Made by a program: the position numbers and the translations under genes
DNA from: Novosphingobium profundi
Lineage (GTDB): Bacteria; Pseudomonadota; Alphaproteobacteria; Sphingomonadales; Sphingomonadaceae
Direction of reading: 5' to 3'
Assembly (NCBI RefSeq): GCF_018491765.1
Contig: NZ_JABWCU010000014.1
Coordinates: 62,001 to 126,000, forward strand
Length of the DNA: 64,000 bases
The notes under the pieces: generated by a model
The model's database searches: none
What the model was told of the DNA's origin: nothing
Seen by the model: only the letters and a program-made list of their open reading frames with translations
Shown: one piece after another, positions 34,687 to 43,803 of the stretch
How the letters are laid out: every line of letters begins with the position of its first letter
How positions within the stretch are numbered: the first letter of the stretch is position 1

Positions 34687-36300
34687 GTGACGAAAGCGTG
34701 GATCGCGGTGGGGGCGCTGTTGTTGGCCAGTAGCCAGGCCGCAGTTGCGCACGAGTCCGGCTCCCGGCCCGGCTCCGAGATCGTGTCCGGCACGCCATCC
34801 GCGGCGAGGCCCCGCTCGATCGCCGTCGATGCCGAAGCTGTGCAAGGGCCGATCGACCGCTTCTTCGATCTCTCGGTGGGCTCGGACTATCCCGGAACGC
34901 TGATCCGCGCCGACAGCCAGGCGCAGTTGCAGACGGTGTCGGACGAACTGGGCTTTCGCACCATCCGCTTCCACGACATCTTCCACGACACGCTGGGCAC
35001 GGTGAAGGAGGTAGACGGCCGGATCGTCTACGACTGGACCGGTATCGACCGGCTCTACGACGCGCTCTTGGCCAAGAACATCCGGCCTTTCGTCGAGCTG
35101 GGCTGGACTCCGGCGGCGCTGCGCACCTCGGACCTCCAGCTGTTCTACTGGAAGGGCAATACCTCGCACCCCCAGCCCGACAAGTGGCGCGCGCTCGTCG
35201 CGGCGTTCATCACGCATCTTCGTGCGCGCTACGGGGCTGAGGAAGTGCGCGGCTGGTATTTCGAGCTGTGGAACGAGCCCAATCTCGACGGCTTCTGGGA
35301 GCACGCCGACCAGGACGCCTATTTCGCGCTCTACGCCGACACGGTTCGCACGATCAAGGCGATCGACCCGGCGCTCAGGGTGGGTGGACCGGCGACGGCC
35401 GGCGCGGCCTGGGTGCCCGAGTTCCTCGCCTATGCCTCGGCCCACGCGCTGCCCGTCGATTTCGTTGCCACGCACACGTACGGCGTCGAAGGCGGCTTCC
35501 TGGACGAGGAGGGCAAGCAGGACACCCGCCTCTCGCCCTCGCCCGACGCCGTCGTGGGCGATGTGCGCAAGGTGCGGGCCGAGATCGAGGCCTCGGCCTT
35601 TCCGGGCATTCCCTTGTTCTTCACCGAATGGAGCACGAGCTACACCCCGCGCGACTTCGTGCACGACAGCTATGTCTCGGCGCCCTATATCCTGAGCAAG
35701 CTCGCCGGGGCGAAGGGATTTGCGCAAGGCATGAGCTATTGGGCCTACAGCGATCTGTTCGAGGAACCGGGCCCGCCCCCCACGCCCTTCCACGGCGGGT
35801 TCGGCCTGATGAACCGCGAGGGCATCCGCAAGCCCGCCTGGTTCGCCTACAAGTACCTCCACGCGCTGCGCGGCGATACGCTGGCGGTGGACGACCCCGA
35901 GGCGATCGTCACGCGCGAGGGTCAGCGGCTGGCCGCGCTCGTGTGGGACTGGCAGCAGCCGGTCCAGGACGTGAGCAACAAGCCCTTCTTCACCCGGCTC
36001 GTACCCGCGAGGGCCAGCCGCACGGTCCATTTCGCCTTTGCGCACCTGGCGCCGGGGACATATCGCCTGCAGGTCCATCGCACTGGCTATCGCCGCAACG
36101 ACCCGCTCTCGCGCTACATCGACATGGGTTTGCCCGAGGCGCTCGACGCCGATCAGCTCGCGCAGATGCGCGCCGAGACCGCCGATGCCCCCGAAACGGA
36201 TCGCCGCGTGCGCGTGCCCGCCTCGGGTGCTTTCACCCTCGACCTTGCCATGCGCAGCAACGACATCGCCCTCGTCACGCTCGAACCGGCGACGCCCTGA
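34687..36300 (+). CDS. Glycoside hydrolase family 39 (beta-xylosidase-like), exported
   Basis: 537 residues from GTG 34687, which has GGAGGAG just upstream; an ATG at 34660 is possible. Signal peptide (about 1-20, ending AAVAHE). The (beta/alpha)8 barrel carries the GH39 catalytic pair: acid/base E197 in FELWNEPNLDGFW and nucleophile E314 in LFFTEWSTSY, 117 residues apart, the same spacing as I recall for the Thermoanaerobacterium xylosidase (E160/E277). GTLIRADSQAQLQ and RTIRFHDIFHD are typical N-terminal strands. A small beta-sandwich ends the protein. Probable substrates are xylo-oligosaccharides. The GH43 gene follows 43 bases later in the same transcript. Confidence 0.88.
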   Translation: MTKAWIAVGALLLASSQAAVAHESGSRPGSEIVSGTPSAARPRSIAVDAEAVQGPIDRFFDLSVGSDYPGTLIRADSQAQLQTVSDELGFRTIRFHDIFHDTLGTVKEVDGRIVYDWTGIDRLYDALLAKNIRPFVELGWTPAALRTSDLQLFYWKGNTSHPQPDKWRALVAAFITHLRARYGAEEVRGWYFELWNEPNLDGFWEHADQDAYFALYADTVRTIKAIDPALRVGGPATAGAAWVPEFLAYASAHALPVDFVATHTYGVEGGFLDEEGKQDTRLSPSPDAVVGDVRKVRAEIEASAFPGIPLFFTEWSTSYTPRDFVHDSYVSAPYILSKLAGAKGFAQGMSYWAYSDLFEEPGPPPTPFHGGFGLMNREGIRKPAWFAYKYLHALRGDTLAVDDPEAIVTREGQRLAALVWDWQQPVQDVSNKPFFTRLVPARASRTVHFAFAHLAPGTYRLQVHRTGYRRNDPLSRYIDMGLPEALDADQLAQMRAETADAPETDRRVRVPASGAFTLDLAMRSNDIALVTLEPATP

Positions 36301-36343
36301 CCCACCCTTGCGCCTTCCGGCGTTTCTCCAGGAGACCTTTCCC

Positions 36344-37984
36344 GTGACCTTCTCCCGCCGCACCCTGTTCAAGGGTACCGCCGCCGCCGGAGCCCTTGCC
36401 GGCACTCTCGCCAAGGGCGCGGGCGCCGCGCGAGCACTCGCCGCCGCGCCGAAGGACTGGGGCACCGGCACCAACGGGCAGCGCCGCGCCGACCTCGGTA
36501 ATGGGTATTTTCGCAATCCGATCGTGCCCGGCGACCATCCCGATCCATCGATCCTGAAGGACGGCGATGTCTATTACATGACCTTCTCCTCGTTCCGTTC
36601 CTACCCGGGGCTGGTGATCTGGCGCTCGACCGATCTCGTCAACTGGGCGCCGGTCGGTCCGGCGCTGCACACCGACATCGGCGAGGTCTGGGCGGTCGAC
36701 CTGGTCAAGCACGAGGGGCGCTACTTCATCTACATCCCGACCGCGCCGACCGACAAGGGCTGGTCGATCTACGCGATCTGGGCGGACGACATCGCGGGCC
36801 CGTGGAGCGAGCCGGTGGACCTGGGCATCGCGGGCTGCATCGATCCGGGCCACGTGGTGGGCGAGGACGGCAAGCGCTATCTCTTCGTCAACGGCATCCG
36901 CAAGGTGCGGCTCACCGACGATGGGCTTGCCGCCGACGGACCGCTCGAACCCGCCTACGAGCCCTGGCGCTACCCCGAGGACTGGGTGACCGAGAACTTC
37001 GCTCCCGAGGGCCCCAAGCTGCTGCGCCGGGGCGAATGGTTCTACATTGTCACCGCGGTGGGCGGGACGGCGGGGCCGGTCACCGGCCACATGGTGATTA
37101 CCGCGCGCTCGCGCTCTGTTCACGGCCCCTGGGAGCACTGCCCGCACAACCCCATCGTGCGCACCACGAGCGTCAACGAGCCCTGGTGGTCGCGCGGCCA
37201 CGCCACGCTCGTCGAGGGACCCTCGGGCGACTGGTGGATGGTCTATCACGGCTATGAGAACGCGATGGTCACGCTCGGCCGCCAGACGCTGCTGGCCCCG
37301 ATCCGCTGGACCAGCGACGGCTGGTTCGAGGCGCTGGGCGGCGATCTCTCGCAGCCCCTGCCGATCCCGCGCGGGGGCAGGCCCTCACCGCCGCCGCCCG
37401 CGCTCTCGGACGATTTCACTTCGGACCGGCTCGGCACGCAGTGGTCCTTCCACGCCCCCGGCGAAACGGACGGGCAACGCGCGAAGTACCGGGGCAACGG
37501 CCTCGAGATCGCCGTGCGCGGGAATTCGCCCGCCGACAGCAGTCCGCTGACCTGCCTCGTCCCCGACCGCAGTTATGAAGCCGAGATCACGCTCGACCTG
37601 CTCGATGCCAACGCGCAGGCCGGATTGCTGCTCTACTACAACGACAAGGCCTTCGTCGGCCTCGGCTTTACGGCGGACCGGCTCAAGTTGTTCGAATATG
37701 CGCAGGACCTGGTCTGGGCGGGGGCTCCGCTGTCGACCCGCACGCTGCGCCTGCGTGTCACCAACGTCGAGAACGTGGTGACCTGGCATTATTCGACCGA
37801 CGAAGGGGCCAGCTGGAAGCGCCACGACACGCGCATGGAGGTTTCGGGCCTCCACCACAATGTCTTCGGGGGGTTCCTGGCGCTGCGGATCGGCGTCTAC
37901 GCGGCGGGCTCGGGCGCGGTGCGGCTTCGCGATTTCACCTACAAGGGCCTCTCGGCGCCGCGGAACCGGCTGGTCCAGGCCTGA
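36344..37984 (+). CDS. Glycoside hydrolase family 43, Tat-exported, with C-terminal beta-sandwich
   Basis: 546 residues. The N-terminus MTFSRRTLFKGTAAAGALAG is a twin-arginine signal, so export in folded form via the Tat system is expected. The five-bladed propeller carries the GH43 triad: base D67 (HPDPSIL), helper D167 (GCIDPGH) and acid E222 (FAPEGPKLL). GH43 members are xylosidases or arabinofuranosidases. Residues about 350-546 form a second beta-sandwich (DDFTSDRLGTQWSFHAPG onwards), as in the xylosidase subgroup. GTG start at 36344 with AGGAGA at 36330-36335. A paralogue lies at the right end of the window with the same HPDPSILKDG-type motif. Confidence 0.9.
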   Translation: MTFSRRTLFKGTAAAGALAGTLAKGAGAARALAAAPKDWGTGTNGQRRADLGNGYFRNPIVPGDHPDPSILKDGDVYYMTFSSFRSYPGLVIWRSTDLVNWAPVGPALHTDIGEVWAVDLVKHEGRYFIYIPTAPTDKGWSIYAIWADDIAGPWSEPVDLGIAGCIDPGHVVGEDGKRYLFVNGIRKVRLTDDGLAADGPLEPAYEPWRYPEDWVTENFAPEGPKLLRRGEWFYIVTAVGGTAGPVTGHMVITARSRSVHGPWEHCPHNPIVRTTSVNEPWWSRGHATLVEGPSGDWWMVYHGYENAMVTLGRQTLLAPIRWTSDGWFEALGGDLSQPLPIPRGGRPSPPPPALSDDFTSDRLGTQWSFHAPGETDGQRAKYRGNGLEIAVRGNSPADSSPLTCLVPDRSYEAEITLDLLDANAQAGLLLYYNDKAFVGLGFTADRLKLFEYAQDLVWAGAPLSTRTLRLRVTNVENVVTWHYSTDEGASWKRHDTRMEVSGLHHNVFGGFLALRIGVYAAGSGAVRLRDFTYKGLSAPRNRLVQA

Positions 37985-38015
37985 CCGATCCTGTCCACGC
38001 GGCAAACGCCGCAAG

Positions 38016-38040
38016 CGCCGCCGGAGAGGTTCCGGCGGCG
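38016..38040. terminator. Perfect 10-bp hairpin between GH43 and convergent TonB receptor
   Basis: CGCCGCCGGA (38016-38025) and TCCGGCGGCG (38031-38040) with a 5-base loop. Between convergent genes, no T-run. Confidence 0.6.
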
Positions 38041-38075
38041 GCGATAACGGTCAGGGGCGCAGTCGCGCGTCCGGC

Positions 38076-40385
38076 TCAGAACTCGTAGCCGAAAGTCGCG
38101 CCGTAGGTGCGCGGCGGCATCAGCGTGCCGCCGATCGTGCGGCTTGTGGCGACCGCGTAGCTGCCCGCCCAGACGAGCTTGTCGGTGACGTTCTTGACCC
38201 ACAGGTTGAGCGAGGCGTGCCCGTCCGAGTGGCGGTAGCGCACGTTGGCATCGACCATCGTGTAGGCGTCCTGTGCCAGGCGATCGTCGTTGAACTCGGT
38301 GTGGTACTGCTTGGACTTGTAGGCGACGTTGGTGCCCAGCGTCACGCTCGCCCCGCTGTCGAACGGGATGCGGTAGGTCGGGTTGAAGTTGAACGTCCAC
38401 TTGGGGCTCATGCGGGTGTAGTTGCCCGAAAGGTCGGACGGGGCCACGCTCGAGCCGTTGGGGCCGAACAGGGTGGGATCGAGCGGATCGATCGAGGTGA
38501 AGTCGGTGAACTTGGAATTGAGGTAGGCGCCCGAGAGGTCGAGCATGAGCGCGCGCGTCGCCTGCCAGCGGAATTCGACTTCGGCGCCATAAGCCCGGCT
38601 GGCCGCCGCGTTGTCGAGCGTGCTGGCGAAGTAGGGCGGGTTGGGGATCGGGAAGGAGCGCTGGAACTGCCCGTTCTTGAGCGTCTGGTAGAACACCGCG
38701 AGGTTGGTCTGCAAGGTGCCCGCATCGTACTTGATGCCGCCCTCGAAGGCCTCGACCTTCTCCGGGTTGACGAAGGGTGTGGTTGCCGTGGCGCTGCGGC
38801 GCGAACCGATCTCGGCGGTGCCCGACTTGAAGCCGCGCGACCAGTTGAAATAGACCATCACGCCATCGTCGGGCCGGTACTCGAAGCCGGCCGAGGGGGA
38901 GAAGTTGTCCCAGGACTTGGACGTGTCCCATTGCAGCGCGTCGAGCACGAAGCCGGTCGCGGCGGTGCCGATCCCCGAATTGTTTTCGAGGTGGCGCTTC
39001 TCCCACGAATAGCGCCCGCCCAGTTTGAGCGAGAGCTGGTCGGTGAGGTCGTAGGTGGCGTTGGCGAAGACCGCCCAGGTCTCGATCCCGAGCTGGCCGT
39101 CGAACTGGACGCGGTAGGGGTCGGTGTCCTCGAGCACGTCGTAGCCGATGTGGTTTTCGACGCGGATGTGCTCCTTCAGGTAGAATGCCGCGACGATCGC
39201 GTGGAGACGGTCGGTCTCGATGCTGGTCTGCAGTTCCTCGCTGAACTGGTGCTGCCATACCGGCTGCCAGTGGTTGGCGCTGGTCTGGAGCGCGTTGGTC
39301 TGCGCCAGCGGATAGCCGAGGTAGCTCGACATGTCGAAGTCGTGGAAGAAGTAGGCGCGGAAATTACGGTAGGAGGTGAGCGACTTGACCGAGATGGCGT
39401 CGCTGGCGTCCTAGGTCGCGATGCCGGTGAAGGCGTATTGCTTGCGGTCGTTGATGGGGTCGAAGTTGGTGTTGAGGTTGCGCACCTTGCTGGCGAAGGC
39501 GGCCTGGCTGCCGTCGGCGTTGGTGCGCTGGCCCAGCGCGGTGAGGCTGGCGATCGTCGTGTCCGGGAACGAGACTTCGCGGAACTTGACCGCCAGCGCG
39601 CGGTCGTCCTCGGTGTGCAGCTCGCCGGTCAACAGCAGCGAGAGCTTCTCGGTCGGCTGGAGCATGAGGTGGCCGCGCAGCGACCACTGCTTGGCGTTGT
39701 CGATCTGGCTGCCGGTGTATTCGTTGTGCCCGTAGCCGTCGCGGTCGATGCGCTGGACGGCGATACGCGCGAGCACGCCCTCGGCCAGCGGGCCGCTGAT
39801 CGCCGCGTCGGTCTGGAGCAGCAGGGCATCGCCGCCGATGGTCTGGCGTACATAGCCCGAGAGGTAGTCGGTCGGCTTGGCGGTGATGAGGTTGACCGCG
39901 CCGCCCGTGGCGTTGCGCCCGTAGAGCGTTCCCTGCGGGCCGCGCAGCACTTCGACGCGTTCGAGGTCGAACATCGATCCCAGCTGCGCCTGCGGCAGCG
40001 AGACGACGACGCTGTCGACGTGGAGCGCGACCGAAGGATCCACGCCAGGCAGCGAGCTCGACAGGCCGATGCCGCGGATGAAGAGCTTGGCGAAGTTGAA
40101 GTCGTTGCCGAAGCTGATCGAGGGCACCAGCGTCTGCAAGCCCTCGAGCGTGACGGTGTTGTTCGCGGCGAGCTGTTCGGTGCCCACCGCCGCAACCGAG
40201 AGCGAGACGTCCGACAGCGCCTGCGCGCGCTTCTGCGCGGTCACGATGATCTCGCCGGAGCCGATTGGCGGGTTGCTGGCCGTTTCCTGCGCACTGGCGG
40301 GCTGCGCGGCCAATACCGCAGCGCCCGACCCGAAAATCACACTCGCACGAAGCCACCCGCGCGTGAATGCACGTGCCTGTTTCAT
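38076..40385 (-). pseudogene. TonB-dependent receptor gene with one in-frame amber stop
   Basis: 769 codons end to end. A signal peptide (about 1-32, ending PASAQ), a plug domain (EIIVTAQKRAQALSDVSLSVAAVG, then DLERVEVLRGPQGTLYGRNATGGAVNLIT) and a full beta-barrel ending in GATFGYEF with an aromatic C-terminus are all there in one frame. The only defect is TAG at codon 325 (minus strand, 39413-39411), inside a barrel strand pair ...FTGIAT-stop-DASDAISVKSLTSYRNF. No frameshift occurs and the parts before and after join smoothly; Trp (TGG) is the most likely original residue. So the gene is either a fresh nonsense pseudogene, a suppressed gene, or a sequencing error. AAGGAGGGG precedes the start. 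Context suggests uptake of plant-derived glycans or their breakdown products. Confidence 0.85.
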
Positions 40386-40599
40386 TGAAAATCCCCTCCT
40401 TGAACCGACCCCTTGCCCGGGCCGCCGCGCTCTATTCGGCGCATTCCTTTATTTAGGCCGTTCCTGCGGTGGGATCAACGGTATTGTAATGAATAATAGC
40501 AAAGTTGATCATGACAATTTGGTAATTCGTTACTTTTCAGAAGCTTTTGCAGAGAAGGCTTGGCAATTCCCATGTGTCCTCTGTGAGGGGCGCAGGGTT
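40386..40599 (-). promoter_or_regulatory. AT-rich promoter region of the interrupted TonB receptor, with spaced inverted repeat
   Basis: On the minus strand TTGTCA followed 16 bases later by TATTCA is a possible promoter. GATCAAC (40473-40479) and GTTGATC (40504-40510) are perfect complements with centres 31 bp apart, three helical turns, which would suit a dimer or looping regulator. The region is clearly AT-richer than its surroundings. Confidence 0.4.
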
Positions 40600-40640
40600 G
40601 GGCGAGGAGCGCAGGCCGCAAGGCCGCGCGCTCCTCGCCC
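40600..40640. terminator. Perfect 13-bp hairpin after the metalloprotease gene
   Basis: GGGCGAGGAGCGC (40600-40612) and GCGCTCCTCGCCC (40628-40640), loop of 15 bases with a further GGCC/GGCC pairing. It begins seven bases past the metalloprotease stop on the minus strand. No T-run follows. Confidence 0.65.
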
Positions 40641-40647
40641 CGATGCA

Positions 40648-43083
40648 TCAGATCGGCATGCCTTGCGGGACTTGCGGGCTGGCGGCGGGAGCAAGGGCGC
40701 GGGTGAGCGCGTCCTTGTCGGAGAGCATGGCGGCGGTTCCCCTTGCCCAGCGGGCGTCCTCGCCGGGCCCCTTGGTGGCGGCGAGGTCCGCTGCGATCGC
40801 GTGGAGGCGATCGCCAAGGATCGCGGCGACGTCGGCCGGGGTCGCGGGATCCCGCGCGGCCCTGGCGAGGCTGACGAGGGTGCGGGTGGCGATCCGCCGT
40901 CCCACCGCCCCGGTACGCGCGCCGAGCGTTGCGGCGACGAGCTTGTCGAGCACTTCGTCCAGCCCCGGAAGGCGTGTGTCGGCCTGGTGTTGAAGGTAGA
41001 TGCGCTGGAGACGTGCGGGGGCGAGCAGCGAGGTGAGCGTCACTTGCGCGCCCACATCGGCGGCCACCAAGGGATCGAAGGCACCCGCGCCTGCGGTGTC
41101 GAGCACTTCGACGTCGTACTGCGCGTCGCTGCGCCCGTTCTGGCCCGATGTCAGCAGCGGCAGGAGCCTTGCCGGCACGGTAAGCTCCTTCTCCGACAGC
41201 GTTTCGAGCAAGGCGTCGAGTGCGGCTTCCTGTTTTTCCGCCGTGGCCGGTGCGGGCAGGGGACTGCCGTCACCCGCCAGCGCATACGTGTATTCGACCC
41301 CGCCCAGCAGCTTGCCCACCGCGTCGACCTCGTAGCGGTGGAGCAGCCAGAGGGGTACGAACTTGCGCCTGAGGTCGGCCATCGGCTCGCCGGCATGGAG
41401 CACGCCCGGGCCGAACGTGCCGAGCGCGATGCGGCGCACGTTCAGGATGTGCAGAAGGTCGGGGGCCTCGTCGGCGCCCTCGGTCCACATGCTGTCGCCG
41501 GGCACGGCAAGGTCCGCGCTGCGCCCGTCGATGTCGGTCATGAAGCGCATGCCCGAGGCGACGATCGCGTCGGCCTTGGCCTTGGCGACGCCTTCCGGGT
41601 CGGTGCCGGGGGCGCCCTGGCCGTAGAGCCAGTCGACGGTGAATTTGTCCCAGCTGCCGATGCCGCTGGCGTAGGCGTCGGAAAGATCGATCGCACCGTC
41701 GCGGATGGCCATGCGCGCGATCGGGTAGTCCATCACCGAAGTGCGGTCCTGGGTCGAGCCTTCGAAGTTGTGCACGAAGCCGATCGCGTGCCCCACTTCG
41801 TGCGCGCCAAGCTGGCTGAGCCGGGCAAGCGCGATGCGCACCGGGTCCTGGGGGCCGCCGGTGTTTTCCTGCGCGGTGCCGACCAGGCTCTCGTAGAGGA
41901 TCACGTCCTGGCGCACGCGCAGCGCGCCGAGCACGACGTTGCCCTTGATGATCTCGCCCGTGCGCGGATCGATCACGCCGCCGCCATAGGACCAGCTGCG
42001 GGTCAGTCGGTCGCCCCAGTTGACGACGTTGTAGCGCACGTCCTGCGGGTCGGCACCGGGGGGCAGCGTCTTGACCTGGAAGGCGTCGATGAAGCCGGCG
42101 GCCTCGAAGGCCTGGTTCCACCAGGCGACGCCGGTGGCCAACGCGGTGCGGATCGGCTCGGGGGCGGCGCTGTCGATGTAGAAGACGATCGGCTTCTTGA
42201 CCTTCGAGCGGGGAGCGGCGGGATCGATCTTGTCGAGGCGGAAGTGATTGGCGAGCTGGACCTCGACGTCCTGGCCGAGCGGCGTGCCGAAGTCGTAGAC
42301 TTGCGTGCCGTGCGCGCCCGAGCGGATGTCGAGGCGGCGGACCTGGAAGCCGGGCCCGGGCAATTCGACGAGCGAGTGGTGGACGACGAAGCTGACCTTG
42401 CGGCTTTCGGGTGCGATATCGCCCACTTCGCGGCCCGGCTTGTCGTTGACGAAGGTTTGAACTGCTTCGAATTCGACGTTCTTCGGGAAGACCTTGACCG
42501 CGGAAGGGTCCGCCACGCTAAGCGCCGGGTCGAGCTTCCAGCCCGGGGCATCGGCGCCCAGCGCCTGCGCGATGTTCATGGTGTCGCTGGCGAGGAAGGG
42601 GGCAAGGTCGATCGTTGCTGAGCCGTCGGGCGCGGTCGCGACGATGTCGACCATGGCGAGCGTGCTGAAGGGAAAGCTCTGGCGCGCGCCCTGTTCGATT
42701 TCGGCGGGGCCACTCGCGCGAAAGCGCGGGTTCTCGAAGGTGATCGCCATCTTGCGCCCGTAGCGGCGGAAGGCGAGCACGTGCGTTTCGCCGAGCATGC
42801 CGTGGTCGAGGCGAACCGGAGCCGAACCGAGCCCGACCTTGAGCGCGGTGGCGTAGAGGTAGCGCCCGCTTACCCCTTGCGCGTCCGGCGCGGGCAGGGT
42901 GACGAGGACCTGTCCGGTCTGCTTGTCGACGCGTACGGGCAGGAGCGTGCCGTCCGAAGTGCTGGCGACGGTCTGGACTTGCGCGTGCGCAACGTGGGGC
43001 AGCGCGACCCCCGCAAGGAGCGGCGCGCAAAGAGTGCCCGCAAGTAGGACGCCGCGCAGATGGCGCGAGACGGAAAGGCGCAT
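40648..43083 (-). CDS. Large exported zinc-dependent metalloprotease (DUF5117/DUF4953 type)
   Basis: 811 residues. Signal peptide (about 1-35, ending HVAHAQ). The zinc site HEVGHAIGFVH has H428, E429, H432 and H438, the HExxHxxGxxH pattern of metzincin-type enzymes, followed by TSVMDYP as the Met-turn. Upstream regions (FENPRFRASGPAEIEQGARQSFPFS; VVHHSLVELPG) and the downstream long helical part are those of the DUF5117-M-DUF4953 architecture common in Bacteroidetes and sphingomonads. It most likely degrades proteins or peptides in the periplasm. Divergent from a Lrp-type regulator with three palindromes between. The TonB receptor and M20 peptidase beyond that regulator complete a plausible peptide-use module. 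Confidence 0.88.
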   Translation of the reverse strand: MRLSVSRHLRGVLLAGTLCAPLLAGVALPHVAHAQVQTVASTSDGTLLPVRVDKQTGQVLVTLPAPDAQGVSGRYLYATALKVGLGSAPVRLDHGMLGETHVLAFRRYGRKMAITFENPRFRASGPAEIEQGARQSFPFSTLAMVDIVATAPDGSATIDLAPFLASDTMNIAQALGADAPGWKLDPALSVADPSAVKVFPKNVEFEAVQTFVNDKPGREVGDIAPESRKVSFVVHHSLVELPGPGFQVRRLDIRSGAHGTQVYDFGTPLGQDVEVQLANHFRLDKIDPAAPRSKVKKPIVFYIDSAAPEPIRTALATGVAWWNQAFEAAGFIDAFQVKTLPPGADPQDVRYNVVNWGDRLTRSWSYGGGVIDPRTGEIIKGNVVLGALRVRQDVILYESLVGTAQENTGGPQDPVRIALARLSQLGAHEVGHAIGFVHNFEGSTQDRTSVMDYPIARMAIRDGAIDLSDAYASGIGSWDKFTVDWLYGQGAPGTDPEGVAKAKADAIVASGMRFMTDIDGRSADLAVPGDSMWTEGADEAPDLLHILNVRRIALGTFGPGVLHAGEPMADLRRKFVPLWLLHRYEVDAVGKLLGGVEYTYALAGDGSPLPAPATAEKQEAALDALLETLSEKELTVPARLLPLLTSGQNGRSDAQYDVEVLDTAGAGAFDPLVAADVGAQVTLTSLLAPARLQRIYLQHQADTRLPGLDEVLDKLVAATLGARTGAVGRRIATRTLVSLARAARDPATPADVAAILGDRLHAIAADLAATKGPGEDARWARGTAAMLSDKDALTRALAPAASPQVPQGMPI

Positions 43084-43170
43084 GTAAATCCCCCTGGAAA
43101 CGACACGAAGGTGGATCCGCCCAAATCTTGGTCATGCATTAACCAGGGTCTCGGGCGGTTTCTGGCGAAA

Positions 43171-43254
43171 CGGACAAGAGCTTGTCCGAATTTTTTCAAG
43201 GTAACATGCAAGGACTTGCATTATCTAGGAATTTTCAGCAGCATTTTGCTGAAA
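43171..43254. promoter_or_regulatory. Three regularly spaced palindromes between metalloprotease and Lrp-type regulator
   Basis: CGGACAAGAGCTTGTCCG (43171-43188), ATGCAAGGACTTGCAT (43206-43221) and an inverted repeat TTTCAGCA/TGCTGAAA (43233-43240, 43247-43254) have centres about 34 and 30 bp apart, near three helical turns each. The last one resembles the E. coli Lrp site (YAGHAWATTWTDCTR) with one extra base. Lrp-type octamers often wrap several phased sites, so autoregulation and control of the divergent metalloprotease are likely. The 219-base spacer is AT-richer than the genes. Confidence 0.6.
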
Positions 43255-43302
43255 TTTGATGGAATCGCGGGTCGACAGAACATTAGTTGAAGGATTCGGA
43301 AC

Positions 43303-43803
43303 TTGGACATCGAGCGCACCGATTATCGCATCCTCAACGAGCTCTCGCTCGACGGGCGCATGCCCGACGTGACTTTAGGCGAACGCGTCCATCTCTCCAG
43401 CACTGCGGTCGCGCGGCGCCGAAAGATCCTCGAGGAAAAGGGCATCATTCGCGGCTACGAGGCCGATCTCGACCTCGGCAAGCTCGAACTTGCCATGACC
43501 GTGGTGGTGATGATCGAACTCGCGAGCCAGGCCGAGCATGTCCTCAACGAGTTCGAACAGGCGGTGGTCGCCTGTCCCTCGCTGTCCTATTGCAGCTTCA
43601 TCTCGGGCGAGACCGATTTCCTGATGATCCTGCACGTGCGCTCGTTCGAGGACTACGACCGGGCCTACCGGCGCGAGCTTTCGACGCTGCCGCACGTCGC
43701 GCGCATCCGCAGTAGCTTCGTGATGCGCAACGTGCTCGACCACCGGCTGCCCCCGGCGCTGTTCGAGCCGATGACGAATCCGGCGCGCAAATCGCGGCGA
43801 TGA
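43303..43803 (+). CDS. Lrp/AsnC family transcriptional regulator (peptide-use module)
   Basis: 166 residues. HTH about 5-50 (RTDYRILNELSLDGRMPDVTLGERVHLSSTAVARRRKILEEKGII), then the RAM domain with YCSFISGETDFLMILHV. TTG start at 43303 with AAGGA about eight bases upstream; no ATG is available before the HTH. Flanked by the metalloprotease (divergent) and a TonB receptor (same direction), it is the likely amino-acid-responsive switch for all of them. Confidence 0.9.
   Translation: MDIERTDYRILNELSLDGRMPDVTLGERVHLSSTAVARRRKILEEKGIIRGYEADLDLGKLELAMTVVVMIELASQAEHVLNEFEQAVVACPSLSYCSFISGETDFLMILHVRSFEDYDRAYRRELSTLPHVARIRSSFVMRNVLDHRLPPALFEPMTNPARKSRR

Noticed and set aside
38076..40385. Reading the TonB receptor as two separate genes (plug-like and barrel-like)
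   Set aside because: Both parts are in one frame, the second lacks its own ribosome binding site and signal, and together they make one normal receptor.
37860..40388. 842-codon plus-strand open frame across the TonB receptor
   Set aside because: Shadow frame. Note that it gives the false impression of an intact gene where the real minus-strand gene has an amber codon.
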